Shown: one piece after another, positions 15,610 to 24,030 of the stretch
Numbering within the stretch: position 1 is the first letter of the stretch
Layout of the letters: every line of letters begins with the position of its first letter
Assembly: GCF_030160835.1 (NCBI RefSeq)
Contig: NZ_BSPC01000043.1
Location: forward strand, 1 to 34,796
Length of the DNA: 34,796 bases
Direction: 5' to 3'
DNA from: Labrys miyagiensis
GTDB lineage: Bacteria; Pseudomonadota; Alphaproteobacteria; Rhizobiales; Labraceae
Notes under the pieces: generated by a model
Databases searched by the model: none
What the model was told of the DNA's origin: nothing
The model's input: only the letters and a program-made list of their open reading frames with translations
Translations under genes and position numbers: made by a program

Positions 15610-16479
15610 ATGACTTTAGATCCGGGCAGTACCTCGCCGGAGGCGAAAAACCTTCAGCGTCCGATCGCGCGGTTGCTCCGGCCGCTGGTGCGCCTGTTCG
15701 TGCGTAGCGGCATCACCTTCCCAGTCATCTGCGATTTGCTGCGCGAACTCTATGTGAATGTCGCCGAGTACGACTTCGCCCTCTCCGACAAGGAACAGAC
15801 CGATAGCCGCGTCAGTCTCCTGACCGGCATCCACCGCAAAGAGGTGCGGAGACTGCGCGGCGCCGGGGCTCCGGTGACCGTCGTGCCGACAGCCCTGTCC
15901 CGCACGAGCAGCATCCTGGCGTGTTGGCTCGCTTCGCCGCGCTTCACCGACGAGGCGGGGGCGCCGCTGGTGCTGCCGCGTAGGGCAGAGGGCTCGGCGC
16001 CGTCCTTCGAGGCCCTGGTCGCCAGCGTCACCAAGGACGTTCGGCCGCGGGCCATCCTCGACGAATGGCTCGACCGCAAGCTCGTCACCGTCGATGGCAA
16101 CAATTGCGTGACCTTGCTCGAAACCGCACTCGTACCCCGGAGCGGCGATGAACAGTCACTCTATTATTTTGGGCGCAACCTGCACGATCACATTGCCGCA
16201 TCGGTCGCGAACATCACCTCCGCGGAACCGCTTTTCCTCGAGCGGGCCGTCCATTATGACGGCATCTCCGAAAACTTGGCACGGCAGTTCCAAGACCAGT
16301 CGCGGGCGCTGGCCATGTCGGCGCTGCAAAGCGCCAACCGCCAAGCCTTCACGGCTTGCGAGAGCGATCCCGGCGGTGACTGGCGCTGGAATTTCGGTGT
16401 CTATGTCTATGCCGAACAGGTGCCAGGCGGCCGCCAATCCCCCAGCCCCGGTCACGATGTCGAGGAAGATCAATCATGA
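15610..16479 (+). CDS. DUF6502 family protein, possible DNA-binding regulator
   Basis: This 289-residue protein starts at ATG 15610. In-frame codons further upstream run through the operators and are unlikely to be coding. The N-terminal 85 residues (RPIARLLRPLVRLFVRSGIT, FPVICDLLRELYVNVAEYDF, then TDSRVSLLTGIHRKEVRRLR at 64-83) match DUF6502. The last block has the look of a recognition helix-turn-helix. C-terminal blocks include SFEALVASVTKDVRPRAILD, YYFGRNLHDHIAA and FLERAVHYDGISENLARQF. No signal peptide or membrane segment is visible, so it should be cytoplasmic. Its stop overlaps the start of the DUF5666 gene by 4 bases (ATGA), implying translational coupling. Control of this locus through the palindromes just upstream is my inference; the family's function is not established. 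Confidence 0.8.
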   Translation: MTLDPGSTSPEAKNLQRPIARLLRPLVRLFVRSGITFPVICDLLRELYVNVAEYDFALSDKEQTDSRVSLLTGIHRKEVRRLRGAGAPVTVVPTALSRTSSILACWLASPRFTDEAGAPLVLPRRAEGSAPSFEALVASVTKDVRPRAILDEWLDRKLVTVDGNNCVTLLETALVPRSGDEQSLYYFGRNLHDHIAASVANITSAEPLFLERAVHYDGISENLARQFQDQSRALAMSALQSANRQAFTACESDPGGDWRWNFGVYVYAEQVPGGRQSPSPGHDVEEDQS

Positions 16480-17576
16480 GCAGGCGCTGGCTGATATCCC
16501 GCCGCAGGCTGACCCACCTCCTGGCCTGTTTGGTGGCGGGCCTGCCCTTTGCGGCCTACGCCGAGGATCCCGTGCCGTCGGAACCGGAGAGCCTTGAGCC
16601 GCCGCAGCCTCCGCCGATCGACAAAAGGCGCCGGGACCGCGGCATCGGCGGCACCGGCGTGATCGGCACCATCCGGCAATTCGGCAGCATCGTCGTCAAC
16701 GACCTCCGCATCGCCTATCCGCCCGACGTCGCCGTGATCATCGACGGCATCGAGAAATCTTCCACGGCCATGCGGATCGGCCATGTTGTCGAGGTGGTGG
16801 CACAGGGGCGCCGGGACCGCCTCTCGACCCAGCGCATCGTCATCACCAGCGAGGTGATCGGGCCGGTGGAGAGCGTCTCGGCTACGATGATCACGGTTCT
16901 CGGCCAAACCGTCCTCGTCGACGGCCCCCTGCCGCAGCCGCCCCTTCATCCGGGCGAAGTGGTTTCCGTTTCCGGCCTTCGGCGGCTGGACGGCACCATC
17001 GTCGCCAGCCTGATCGAGCGCAGGCGCGGCGCGCGGCGGCAGATCGTCGGGCTGTTGCAAGCCGGCAGCGATGGTGTGCCCCGCATCGGACGACTGGTCG
17101 TCCGCGGTGCGCGGCGATCGCTCCTGGGGCAGCGCGTGTTGCTCACAGGCCGGCTGGTGGCGGGTGTCTTCGAAGTGACGGGCAGCCGCCTTGCCTTGGC
17201 ATTGCTGCTCGACTCCGACCTGGATCATGTGTCGATGGAGGCCTATGGCGAGCGTCGGGGCGGGGGGGTCGTGTTCGGATCGGGCCTTCTGATCGCCGAG
17301 GGGAGCGTCGCCGCTTCCCTTTCCGACACACGTGAAGTTCGACTGGTTGTCGAGATCCGACGGGATGAAAAGGGCGCTCTCGCCATCAGCGCGGCTCGGA
17401 TCACCGATGCAGGCGGGCGCGACGGCCTTGGACTGCCCGGTTTGCGCGAAGATGGCGGTATTCCAGCGCTGGGCGGACCGGGCGGGCTTCCTCTGGGATC
17501 ACCGCCGGGAGGGCTAGGATCACCGCCGGGAGGGCTGGGAGCACCGGGTGGCCTTCGAGGGGCCCCGCATCTTTGA
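16476..17576 (+). CDS. Exported DUF5666-repeat protein with a glycine/proline-rich tail
   Basis: This 366-residue protein starts at an ATG that overlaps the DUF6502 stop. A twin-Arg-like basic start (MSRRWLISRRRLTHLLACLV) and AGLPFAAYA form a signal peptide cleaved near residue 29. The body has repeated beta-rich modules typical of DUF5666 (GTGVIGTIRQFGSIVVNDLR, GHVVEVVAQG, VVSVSGLRRLDGTIVASLIE, VVRGARRSLLGQRVLLTGRL). The tail is low-complexity GGPGGLPLGSPPGGLGSPPG followed by GLGAPGGL. It is probably periplasmic or surface-bound. The DUF6502-DUF5666 pair is a recurrent neighbourhood in Hyphomicrobiales as far as I recall; no function is known. The RRxL start could also fit Tat export, but the S/T-RR-x-F-L-K motif is not met. 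Confidence 0.8.
   Translation: MSRRWLISRRRLTHLLACLVAGLPFAAYAEDPVPSEPESLEPPQPPPIDKRRRDRGIGGTGVIGTIRQFGSIVVNDLRIAYPPDVAVIIDGIEKSSTAMRIGHVVEVVAQGRRDRLSTQRIVITSEVIGPVESVSATMITVLGQTVLVDGPLPQPPLHPGEVVSVSGLRRLDGTIVASLIERRRGARRQIVGLLQAGSDGVPRIGRLVVRGARRSLLGQRVLLTGRLVAGVFEVTGSRLALALLLDSDLDHVSMEAYGERRGGGVVFGSGLLIAEGSVAASLSDTREVRLVVEIRRDEKGALAISAARITDAGGRDGLGLPGLREDGGIPALGGPGGLPLGSPPGGLGSPPGGLGAPGGLRGAPHL
17496..17536 (+). repeat. Two 20-base direct repeats with 21-base period in the DUF5666 tail
   Basis: GGATCACCGCCGGGAGGGCT occurs at 17496-17515 and again at 17517-17536, encoding GSPPGGL twice. A third, diverged unit (GAPGGL) follows. Identical DNA suggests recent duplication by slippage. Confidence 0.85.
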
Positions 17577-17733
17577 GGTTGCCGGAGTTCGTGCCGGCAA
17601 CCGCCGATCCGGGAGCCCTGCATCGGCCGCAGTCAGCGGCTTCCCGCGGCAGGCTGTAAATTGGCCACGAAGATTTCCCCCGGCGATCCCTTGTCTAACC
17701 TAATGACCTTTGAGGAGAAATCTTGGGTATAGC

Positions 17734-17763
17734 GGGGTCACGTTCGGCGCCGATCGTGACCCC
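17734..17763. repeat. Inverted repeat GGGGTCACG-N12-CGTGACCCC
   Basis: Perfect 9-base arms at 17734-17742 and 17755-17763 flank a 12-base loop that itself contains GGCGCC. It sits between the DUF5666 gene and the IS6 remnant. It could be an IS terminus, since GGGGTCA-type ends occur in IS21-like elements, or a hairpin; no T-run follows. Confidence 0.5.
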
Positions 17764-17846
17764 ACATGGAATTCGTATTTCACTGTTCTTTCAGCTGGTT
17801 GCGTCCGAGGTGCCCGGGGTCAATCCTCGGCGCCGATCCACACTGC

Positions 17847-18342
17847 CGGGATCTGCAAGAGGCGGTGAGGGCTGGAAACTTAAGCCGCTGGTACGCGGAC
17901 GAGGTTTTCGTGAAGGTCAACGGTAAGCTCCATTATCTTTGGCGGGCCGTCGATCACGAGGGCGAGGTGTTGGAGTTCTTCGTCAGCAAGACCCGGGACA
18001 AGACTCAAGCGTTGAAATTCCTTAAGAAGCTATGGCCGTCCTGAGATCATCGTCACCGACGGGTTGCGAGCCTACGGCGCGGCGATGAGGGAGATCGACA
18101 ATCTCAAACGCCGGGAAGCGGGCCGTTGGAAGAACAATCGGGCCGAGAATTCCCATCAACCGTTTCGACGGCGAGAGGCGGCGATGCTCAAATTCCGCAG
18201 GATGAAGACACTTCAAAAATTCGTTGCGATCCACGGCCAGATCCACAACCACTTCAATTCGGAGCGCCACCTCGTCAGCCGGGAAATCTACAAGCAGAGA
18301 CGCTCGGCCGCCCTGACCGAGTGGCGAGCAGTCGCGGCCTAA
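17847..18342 (+). pseudogene. IS6-family transposase remnant (N-terminus lost, frameshifted)
   Basis: The first frame reads LSRWYADEVFVKVNGKLHYL and WRAVDHEGEVLEFFVSKTRD, then KTQALKFLKKL, and stops at 18042-18044. The other frame continues directly with YGRPEIIVTDGLRAYGAAM, GRWKNNRAENSHQPFRRREA, MKTLQKFVAIHGQIHNHFNS and SAALTEWRAVAA to the stop at 18342. Together these cover the DDE domain of IS6 transposases (Asp in ADEVF, Asp in VTDGL, Glu in NRAENSH) with the C-terminus intact. The frame change near 18030-18036 sits where 4-6 codons are missing, so a small deletion broke it. The N-terminal zinc/HTH region and its start are gone. No matching terminal repeats are seen. Confidence 0.85.
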
Positions 18343-18596
18343 CCGAAGTTCAGATTGGCCTTCGTGCTCCTGGCGGAGATAGCTTGGAGTTAGTTTGACA
18401 GGGCCCCTTCTGCAGTTTGTCCAACCTTGAATAAGGCAACTCCCGCCCGTTGTACTGGATGCCCAAGCGACTGGGGAGGGCTGTTGAATAGCCGATTGCC
18501 TGCGTTTCGTCCCGGATCAGATCCATGGTATGTCTAGGAGACATCAAGGTGACTGCCTCTGCGCCAGACTCCCTCCGTACGTGAGGAGATCGACCA

Positions 18597-19349
18597 ATGG
18601 CGTGTGTCCTGCAAGCGCTGAGTTTCGCGACCTACCTACTGGCCGGCGCTCCCGACGAGCACGCCGTTGATCTGGAACTTGTTTTGGCGAATGACGCTTC
18701 CGCCTCGATGGACGTCGAAGAGCGTCAGGCGCAGCTGCAAGGATACGCTAGTGCATTCCGAGATCCGGCTGTCATCGCTCGCATCTTGGACGGGATACGT
18801 GGCCGTATCGCTGTGACATATATGCAATGGTCCGGAGATCGAGATCAGGCTGTTCGCATTCCCTGGAGGTTGATCGACGGCTTCCAAACGTCCTCCCGAT
18901 TTGCTGAAACGATCGAAAGGCTGCCCGTTGAACTTGAATTTGGCCCCACTTCTCTTGGCTCAGCACTCTCCTTCGGTGCTGCGTTGTTCGACCAAAATTC
19001 CTATGAGGGACAACGACGAGTGATCGATATCGCGGGCGACGGCGTCAGCAATGACGGCCCAGCGGTGGAATTAGTTCGCAATCGTATCGTCGCGCGGGGG
19101 ATCACTATTAATGGCCTCGCCATGATATTTATCAATTCTCCCACAGATAGCCGTTTTGGCTCTCGTAGGTTTTTGCTGAATAGTCAAAAGGACATTTACC
19201 TCGAACGCTACTACCGAGACCATGTGATTGGCGGGGCAGGCTCATTCGTCTCGACGATACGGGACAAATCCGGTTTCGTGCAGACCCTGAAGATGAAGTT
19301 GATACGGGAGATTGCCGGGAGGGTATCCCCTTGCGTAGACGCTGATTGA
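18597..19349 (+). CDS. DUF1194 (von Willebrand factor A-like) protein, predicted exported
   Basis: This 250-residue protein starts at ATG 18597, with GAGGAG about 10 bases upstream. A short hydrophobic start (VLQALSFATYLLAGA) is a weak signal peptide. The domain begins VDLELVLANDASASMDVEER, where D-x-S-x-S is the metal-binding MIDAS motif of von Willebrand A folds. It continues with YASAFRDPAVIARILDGIRG, RIAVTYMQWSGDRDQAVRIP and RRVIDIAGDGVSNDGPAVEL, where a further MIDAS Asp is expected (IAGDG). This is the DUF1194 pattern at full length. Its role is unknown; the fold suggests a metal-dependent protein-binding module in the periplasm. It stands alone, with the IS6 remnant upstream and a small gene downstream. 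Confidence 0.85.
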   Translation: MACVLQALSFATYLLAGAPDEHAVDLELVLANDASASMDVEERQAQLQGYASAFRDPAVIARILDGIRGRIAVTYMQWSGDRDQAVRIPWRLIDGFQTSSRFAETIERLPVELEFGPTSLGSALSFGAALFDQNSYEGQRRVIDIAGDGVSNDGPAVELVRNRIVARGITINGLAMIFINSPTDSRFGSRRFLLNSQKDIYLERYYRDHVIGGAGSFVSTIRDKSGFVQTLKMKLIREIAGRVSPCVDAD

Positions 19350-19625
19350 TCGCCTGCTGCAATTCGTGCGCAGCTAGGGGGCATGCGCGGGCGTGTTAGT
19401 CATTTCAGGAACCAGCCTTTATTTTTACAGCTGTGTGCCTCTTTGGACAGCGCGAGCGAAGGATACCTAATGGCCGGCTTAGTAGGCTATTTCGACATCG
19501 TCGCCGCCAACGCAAATTGTGGTCAGCCCGCGAGAGTGGGGGAATGGATCCCAGTTGCAGGCACAAAATGAACCTACGGGTCTGAAGGGCGTTGCTCCCG
19601 GTGACATCCAACAGGAAAAGCAACA

Positions 19626-19847
19626 ATGAGCACCGCCAACTTGCCGGAAGAAGCCTTTGAAGCCCTTCGCGATCTCGCGGTGAATGGCTCGGACGCCGAT
19701 AGCTCACCGCCGATGCTGAAGGTGCTGCAGGAACAAGGCTATGCGGAGCTGACGGACAGGAAGTGGGCAGTAACCGGAGCCGGGCAGGCGTTGCTGGACT
19801 CTGGCGCCCTCGAAGATCGCCCACCATACCTGCCTAAAGCAGACTGA
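19626..19847 (+). CDS. Small hypothetical protein, winged-helix-like
   Basis: A 73-residue frame starts at ATG 19626 with AGGAAAAG 7-14 bases upstream. The sequence EAFEALRDLAVNGSDADSSP, MLKVLQEQGYAELTDRKWAV, TGAGQALLDSG follows the helix-helix-wing pattern (L-x-x-L-x-x-x-G-[YF]-h-x-h ... hTxxGxxLL) of small winged-helix proteins. It could bind DNA, but nothing more specific is visible. It is too short to be certain, though the composition and ribosome site favour a real gene. Confidence 0.5.
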   Translation: MSTANLPEEAFEALRDLAVNGSDADSSPPMLKVLQEQGYAELTDRKWAVTGAGQALLDSGALEDRPPYLPKAD

Positions 19848-20056
19848 GCCAATTTAGCTCACATAGATTCCCGCCTGCATCGAGCCGGGAAGAAGCGCAG
19901 GTACTACAATGCTGGTGCGTGTCGAATTCGCGTAACGCCTTTTATGTCTGTTGGCGGTCGCACGCTTGACTAAGGCGCAGAGCTGAACATGAAATCGGAC
20001 CGCTCCTTTGCGCTCATATACGGCATCGCCTATCTCCTTGACCGGGCGGCACTCTG

Positions 20057-22963
20057 TCAGTTCCGAAAGCGCGATATGGAAAAGCCGCGAACATCCCGGT
20101 CTGTTTCGCCGCGGCAGATCAGATCCGCCGTGATACGGCCGACCAGGGGACCGAGTGTGTAGCCGTTCGACGCGACGGCATTGAAGAAGCCGGGAATGCT
20201 GGGATGCTCACCTAGAATTGGGGCGCCGTCGATATTGACGTTCATCGCAGCCCAACTGCGGATGATATGAAGTTTGCGCAGGGCCGGGATGACATGTTGC
20301 GCCACCCATAGATTGCCTTCCAAACTGGCCCGTAGAGGTCTGGGATGATGATGGATCGGATCCAGTCCGGCCGTCCACCCGCCCCCGATGATGAAATTGC
20401 CATTGGCCGCCTGCTTGAGCGTCAAGTGCCGGTCGGCATGGGCCACGAGGCGCGAGACGAGCGGCTCGACAGCCTCCGTGACCACCATCTGGAGGGGAGC
20501 ACCGAACACTGGAACATCAGTCCCCAGCATACGGCCGATTTGCGATGCGAAAGCGCCAGCCGCATTTACTACCACGCCAGCACGGATTAAGCCGCGCGAC
20601 GTATGGACAATGAAGCCCGCCGCGACCCGCTCGATGGCAAGGACATCCACCTGCTCAAATAACTTCGCGCCAGCGGCTGTTGCTCCCTCCAGCACGCCCT
20701 GTGTTGCAATCAATGGATTGATTTTACCTTCCTGGGGACAAAAGGCGGCGCCGAGAAAGCCGTCGCTGAGAGCGGGCTCGAGCCCGCGCAGTGTCGAGGC
20801 GTCGATCATCTGGCAATCGATGCCCTGCGACTGCTCCACACGGGTCTTTTCGATAAGGAAAGCAAGATCGCGCTGGTTCTCGGCAACCATCAGACCGCCT
20901 GTGATCCTCATTTCGAAGTCGCGGCGAAGCTCGCGTTCGAGCTCGGCCCAAAGTGCGATGGAATCGCGTTGCAGAGGCAGGGTCTGGGCTGCCGGCGATC
21001 CGCCGCCTTCGGCCCTGGCGCCATGATCGAAAGAAAGGAGCTGGGCGTGTAAGCTGCCAGCATTGCCACCGGATGCGCGCGCATTGGCATATCCTCGGTC
21101 CAGCACAACGACTTCCTGCCCATAACGGGCAAGGAACAGGGCCGTAGAGAGCCCGGCAATGCCGGCGCCGATCACCAAAACGGAGACCTCCGCTAAGGGC
21201 AGCGGTTTCGAATTGGAGGCTGAGGCCACAACCGAAGGCAACAAGGCGCGCCGGTGGCCGGCCCATTCCGGCCTCTCCACGGCGAGAGCGACGAGGGGAA
21301 TCGGCCGTAGCGGCATCTGCGGCGCTGGGAAGTCCGTCTCCTGCACGGGTCTACCAATGAGCTGGGCGAGTCGAGGAACGCAATAGCGCCCCTGGCACCG
21401 CCCCATCCCGGCTCTCGTCAGCCGCTTAAGGGTCGCGATATCCGTGACCTGTTCGGCTTCGACAACTCGGCGCAGGTCGCCCAGGCTCAGCGTTTCGCAG
21501 CGGCACACATGTGTGTCACTGCGGGCTCGAGACAAGCCGGCTTCGGGCGCCGCGAACACTTTCCACAAAGCCGCCTGAAAGCGCCGGCTTCGGGCGAGCC
21601 GACGGAGCGACACATGGTCTTCAGGCGTTGGGCGACCTAGCCTGCGCACGGCTTCGCTCGCCGCGAGGCGACCTTGTGCCATGGCGATCTGTGCGCCGCC
21701 GAACCCGCCCGCCTCGCCGACCACGAAGACATCGTGAAGGGTGGTCGCGCCGGCATCGTCGCGCTTTGCTTCAGCGCGCGGTGTGCCGTCTGACTGTACT
21801 GCATGAGCGCAACCAAGCAGGCGTACCAATTCGTTGGCCGGAGAGAACGCCTCGCCCACGACAACAGTGTCGATCGAGAAGACCCGTTCATTGCCCACTG
21901 CATCGATGAGCACGGCCTGTTCGGCCTGCACCCCGCCTTCAACCCGGGCGAGGCGGTGACCCCAATGCACGGCAATGCCGCGGCGGGCAAGACGGAAGAG
22001 ATGGCGCAGCCCCGCTACAGCGAGCGCGGTGTCGGCCGCCATCAGGTCGAGGGCGGCCCTCGGCCGGGTCCAGGGCGGTGGCGCGGCCTCGGCGACGGCG
22101 ACGACCTGCGCTCCAGCCCGGGCGAGCTCGTCGGCCACCTGCAGGTTAAGGGGGCCATTACCGGCGATGAGGACGCGCTTTCCTGGTAGGACACCATGAC
22201 TTCGAAGCAGCGTCTGGCACGCGCCGGTCGTGATCACACCCGGCAGCGTCCATCCAGGAAAGGTGCCAGGTTGCTCGAAAGCTCCCGAGGCGATGACCAA
22301 TATCTTCGGCCTTAGATAGCTGGCTCGATCCTTATGGAGGAGGCCGAGCACAAGAATATCGTCCTCACGAAACGCCCCCCAGATCAGTGCTTGGCTGCGG
22401 ATCTCGACACCGCGCGCGCGGACCGAGCTGATCAGGATCGAACCGTCGCGCGATTGGCGGTCGGCGAGGCCGGGTGTCAGGGCTGACCCGCTCGCGGGTT
22501 GTTTGAAATACTGGCCACCGGGGGCCGGCCTCTCGTCGACGATCAATACAGAGGCGCCCGAGGCAGCGGCGACCTCGGCCGCCGCGAGGCCGCCGGGGCC
22601 CGCACCGACGATCAGCAGATCCACCGCCTCTTCCGGCAGCGCGCCTTCGGGCGGAGGTGCGGCATCCAACAGTTGATCGCCGAGAAGGAGTTTCGAGGGC
22701 TGGCGGCCCACGTTCATGCCGGCCGATACCTTGGTCATGCAGGCCCGTACCCCGGCCCTTCCGTCCGCAACGACGAGGCAGTCGTGGCACACGCCCATAC
22801 CGCAATGGAGGCCACGCGGCTCGCCGTTGCGGGCAAAGGTCTGGACAACCTCACCATTTGCCATCAGGGCCGCGGCGATCGTCTCGCCGGCAGCCGCCGT
22901 GAGGGCGCGCCCTTCGAACCGAAAGGTGAGCATCTGGCCGGAGGATGTCGGCAGTCGAGACAT
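20057..22963 (-). CDS. Three-in-one FAD/[2Fe-2S] amino-acid dehydrogenase (HcnABC / D-hydroxyproline dehydrogenase type fusion)
   Basis: This 968-residue protein joins what are usually three subunits. Residues 10-90: a ferredoxin-like [2Fe-2S] domain with Cys54, 59, 62 and 75 (HCGMGVCHDCLV...RACMT). Residues 112-450: an FAD/NAD(P)-type oxidoreductase (LLIVGAGPGGLAAAE at 117). Residues 485-540: a BFD-like [2Fe-2S] module with Cys487, 489, 523 and 528 (HVCRCE...GRCQGRYCVP). Residues 592-968: a DAO-type FAD oxidase (VSVLVIGAGIAGLSTALFLA) with the closing GFFNAVASNGYTLGPLVGRI. The order matches the gamma, alpha and beta subunits of HcnABC-like enzymes, opine oxidases and the heteromeric D-hydroxyproline dehydrogenase. 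The reaction is probably oxidation of an amino or imino acid to an imine, with electrons passed to the membrane chain. It is last in the minus-strand operon, 111 bases after the DapA-like gene. The exact substrate is inferred from the neighbours only. Confidence 0.88.
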   Translation of the reverse strand: MSRLPTSSGQMLTFRFEGRALTAAAGETIAAALMANGEVVQTFARNGEPRGLHCGMGVCHDCLVVADGRAGVRACMTKVSAGMNVGRQPSKLLLGDQLLDAAPPPEGALPEEAVDLLIVGAGPGGLAAAEVAAASGASVLIVDERPAPGGQYFKQPASGSALTPGLADRQSRDGSILISSVRARGVEIRSQALIWGAFREDDILVLGLLHKDRASYLRPKILVIASGAFEQPGTFPGWTLPGVITTGACQTLLRSHGVLPGKRVLIAGNGPLNLQVADELARAGAQVVAVAEAAPPPWTRPRAALDLMAADTALAVAGLRHLFRLARRGIAVHWGHRLARVEGGVQAEQAVLIDAVGNERVFSIDTVVVGEAFSPANELVRLLGCAHAVQSDGTPRAEAKRDDAGATTLHDVFVVGEAGGFGGAQIAMAQGRLAASEAVRRLGRPTPEDHVSLRRLARSRRFQAALWKVFAAPEAGLSRARSDTHVCRCETLSLGDLRRVVEAEQVTDIATLKRLTRAGMGRCQGRYCVPRLAQLIGRPVQETDFPAPQMPLRPIPLVALAVERPEWAGHRRALLPSVVASASNSKPLPLAEVSVLVIGAGIAGLSTALFLARYGQEVVVLDRGYANARASGGNAGSLHAQLLSFDHGARAEGGGSPAAQTLPLQRDSIALWAELERELRRDFEMRITGGLMVAENQRDLAFLIEKTRVEQSQGIDCQMIDASTLRGLEPALSDGFLGAAFCPQEGKINPLIATQGVLEGATAAGAKLFEQVDVLAIERVAAGFIVHTSRGLIRAGVVVNAAGAFASQIGRMLGTDVPVFGAPLQMVVTEAVEPLVSRLVAHADRHLTLKQAANGNFIIGGGWTAGLDPIHHHPRPLRASLEGNLWVAQHVIPALRKLHIIRSWAAMNVNIDGAPILGEHPSIPGFFNAVASNGYTLGPLVGRITADLICRGETDRDVRGFSISRFRN

Positions 22964-23074
22964 TTGCCGCTCAACTGAGTCCGAGAAGGTCCGCGAAGGC
23001 TCGGCGGGACCCGCTTGCCTCGTACGCCTTTTTACCGTTCACTTCGTTCGCTCCACCTCCGGCAAGCACATTGC

Positions 23075-23965
23075 TCACAGGGCAAAGTGCAGACTAAATT
23101 CGTTCACGAGCCGCCGCATTTGCGCATCAGCCTCCGCAGGCAGAGGGAGCCTCGGCGGTTGCGGCGGCCCGGCGGCAAAGCCCATATGGGTCAAGAGCGC
23201 CTTGGTGCCGGCGACATAGCGCTGGCCACCGACGGCTTCGATCACGGGCACCCACTTCAGATAGAGCGCGCGGGCCTCCGCGATCCTGCCCTCATCCGCC
23301 ACGAGTTCGAAAAGCCTTGCCAAGGGCGCCGGAGCGACGTTGGACGCAACCGCAACCCAACCTTGCGCGCCCTCGACGAAGGATTCGAAGCCGAGAATTC
23401 CACCGAACACCGTCATGTGGTCGCCGGCAAGGCGGATGATGTCGCGCACGCGCGTCACCTCCAGCGTCGATTCCTTGATGTAGTCGCACCCCTCGATGGT
23501 GGCCAGGCGTGCGACGAGCGACGGCCTGAGGTCGACATTGGCCGTTGCCGGGTTGTTGTACACCATGATCGGGATGGAGATTGCATCGGCCACGGTCTTG
23601 TAGTGGTGGTAGAGTTCATCCTCCGTCGGGGTGGAGTAGAATGGGGGAATGATCATCACGCCGTCGGCACCGAGCTGTTCGGCTTCACGGCTCAGGCGGA
23701 CCACTTCCCGCGTATCCTCGGCACCGGTTCCCAGCAACACCGGTACCCGGCCGGCAGCCGTGCGGATCACCGTCGCGGCAATGCCGTGTCGCTCCTCTTC
23801 CGAGAGGGAAAGAAACTCGCCGGTCGAGCCGAGGGGAATCAGACCGTGAATGCCCTGACGGATCTGCCATTCGGTGAAATCGGCCATTGCCTTGAGATCG
23901 ATGCGACCTTCGGCGTTGCAGGGCGTGATCATGACGGTGAAGGTACCGCGAAATGTCTTGCTCAT
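23075..23965 (-). CDS. DapA-family (dihydrodipicolinate synthase-like) lyase or deaminase
   Basis: This 296-residue TIM-barrel protein belongs to the class I Schiff-base DapA family. I chose ATG 23965 because GAAAG lies just upstream; a GTG at 23977 would add 4 residues without a ribosome site. Catalytic features are GSTGE (46-50), Tyr136 in MVYNNPAT and the Schiff-base Lys164 in CDYIKEST. True lysine-pathway DapA usually has GTTGE and sits elsewhere. Here the gene follows amino-acid transporter genes and precedes the fused dehydrogenase, so a catabolic role fits better, such as pyrroline-4-hydroxy-2-carboxylate deaminase in hydroxyproline breakdown. Other family members cleave sugar acids or sialic acid; the fused HcnABC-type enzyme argues against those. 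The substrate remains an inference. Confidence 0.82.
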   Translation of the reverse strand: MSKTFRGTFTVMITPCNAEGRIDLKAMADFTEWQIRQGIHGLIPLGSTGEFLSLSEEERHGIAATVIRTAAGRVPVLLGTGAEDTREVVRLSREAEQLGADGVMIIPPFYSTPTEDELYHHYKTVADAISIPIMVYNNPATANVDLRPSLVARLATIEGCDYIKESTLEVTRVRDIIRLAGDHMTVFGGILGFESFVEGAQGWVAVASNVAPAPLARLFELVADEGRIAEARALYLKWVPVIEAVGGQRYVAGTKALLTHMGFAAGPPQPPRLPLPAEADAQMRRLVNEFSLHFAL

Positions 23966-24030
23966 GATGTCTTTCACACGGGCTTTGCCGTGCCATATCG
24001 TTGGGTTTGCAGGAAAAGGAAGCCTTGGGG

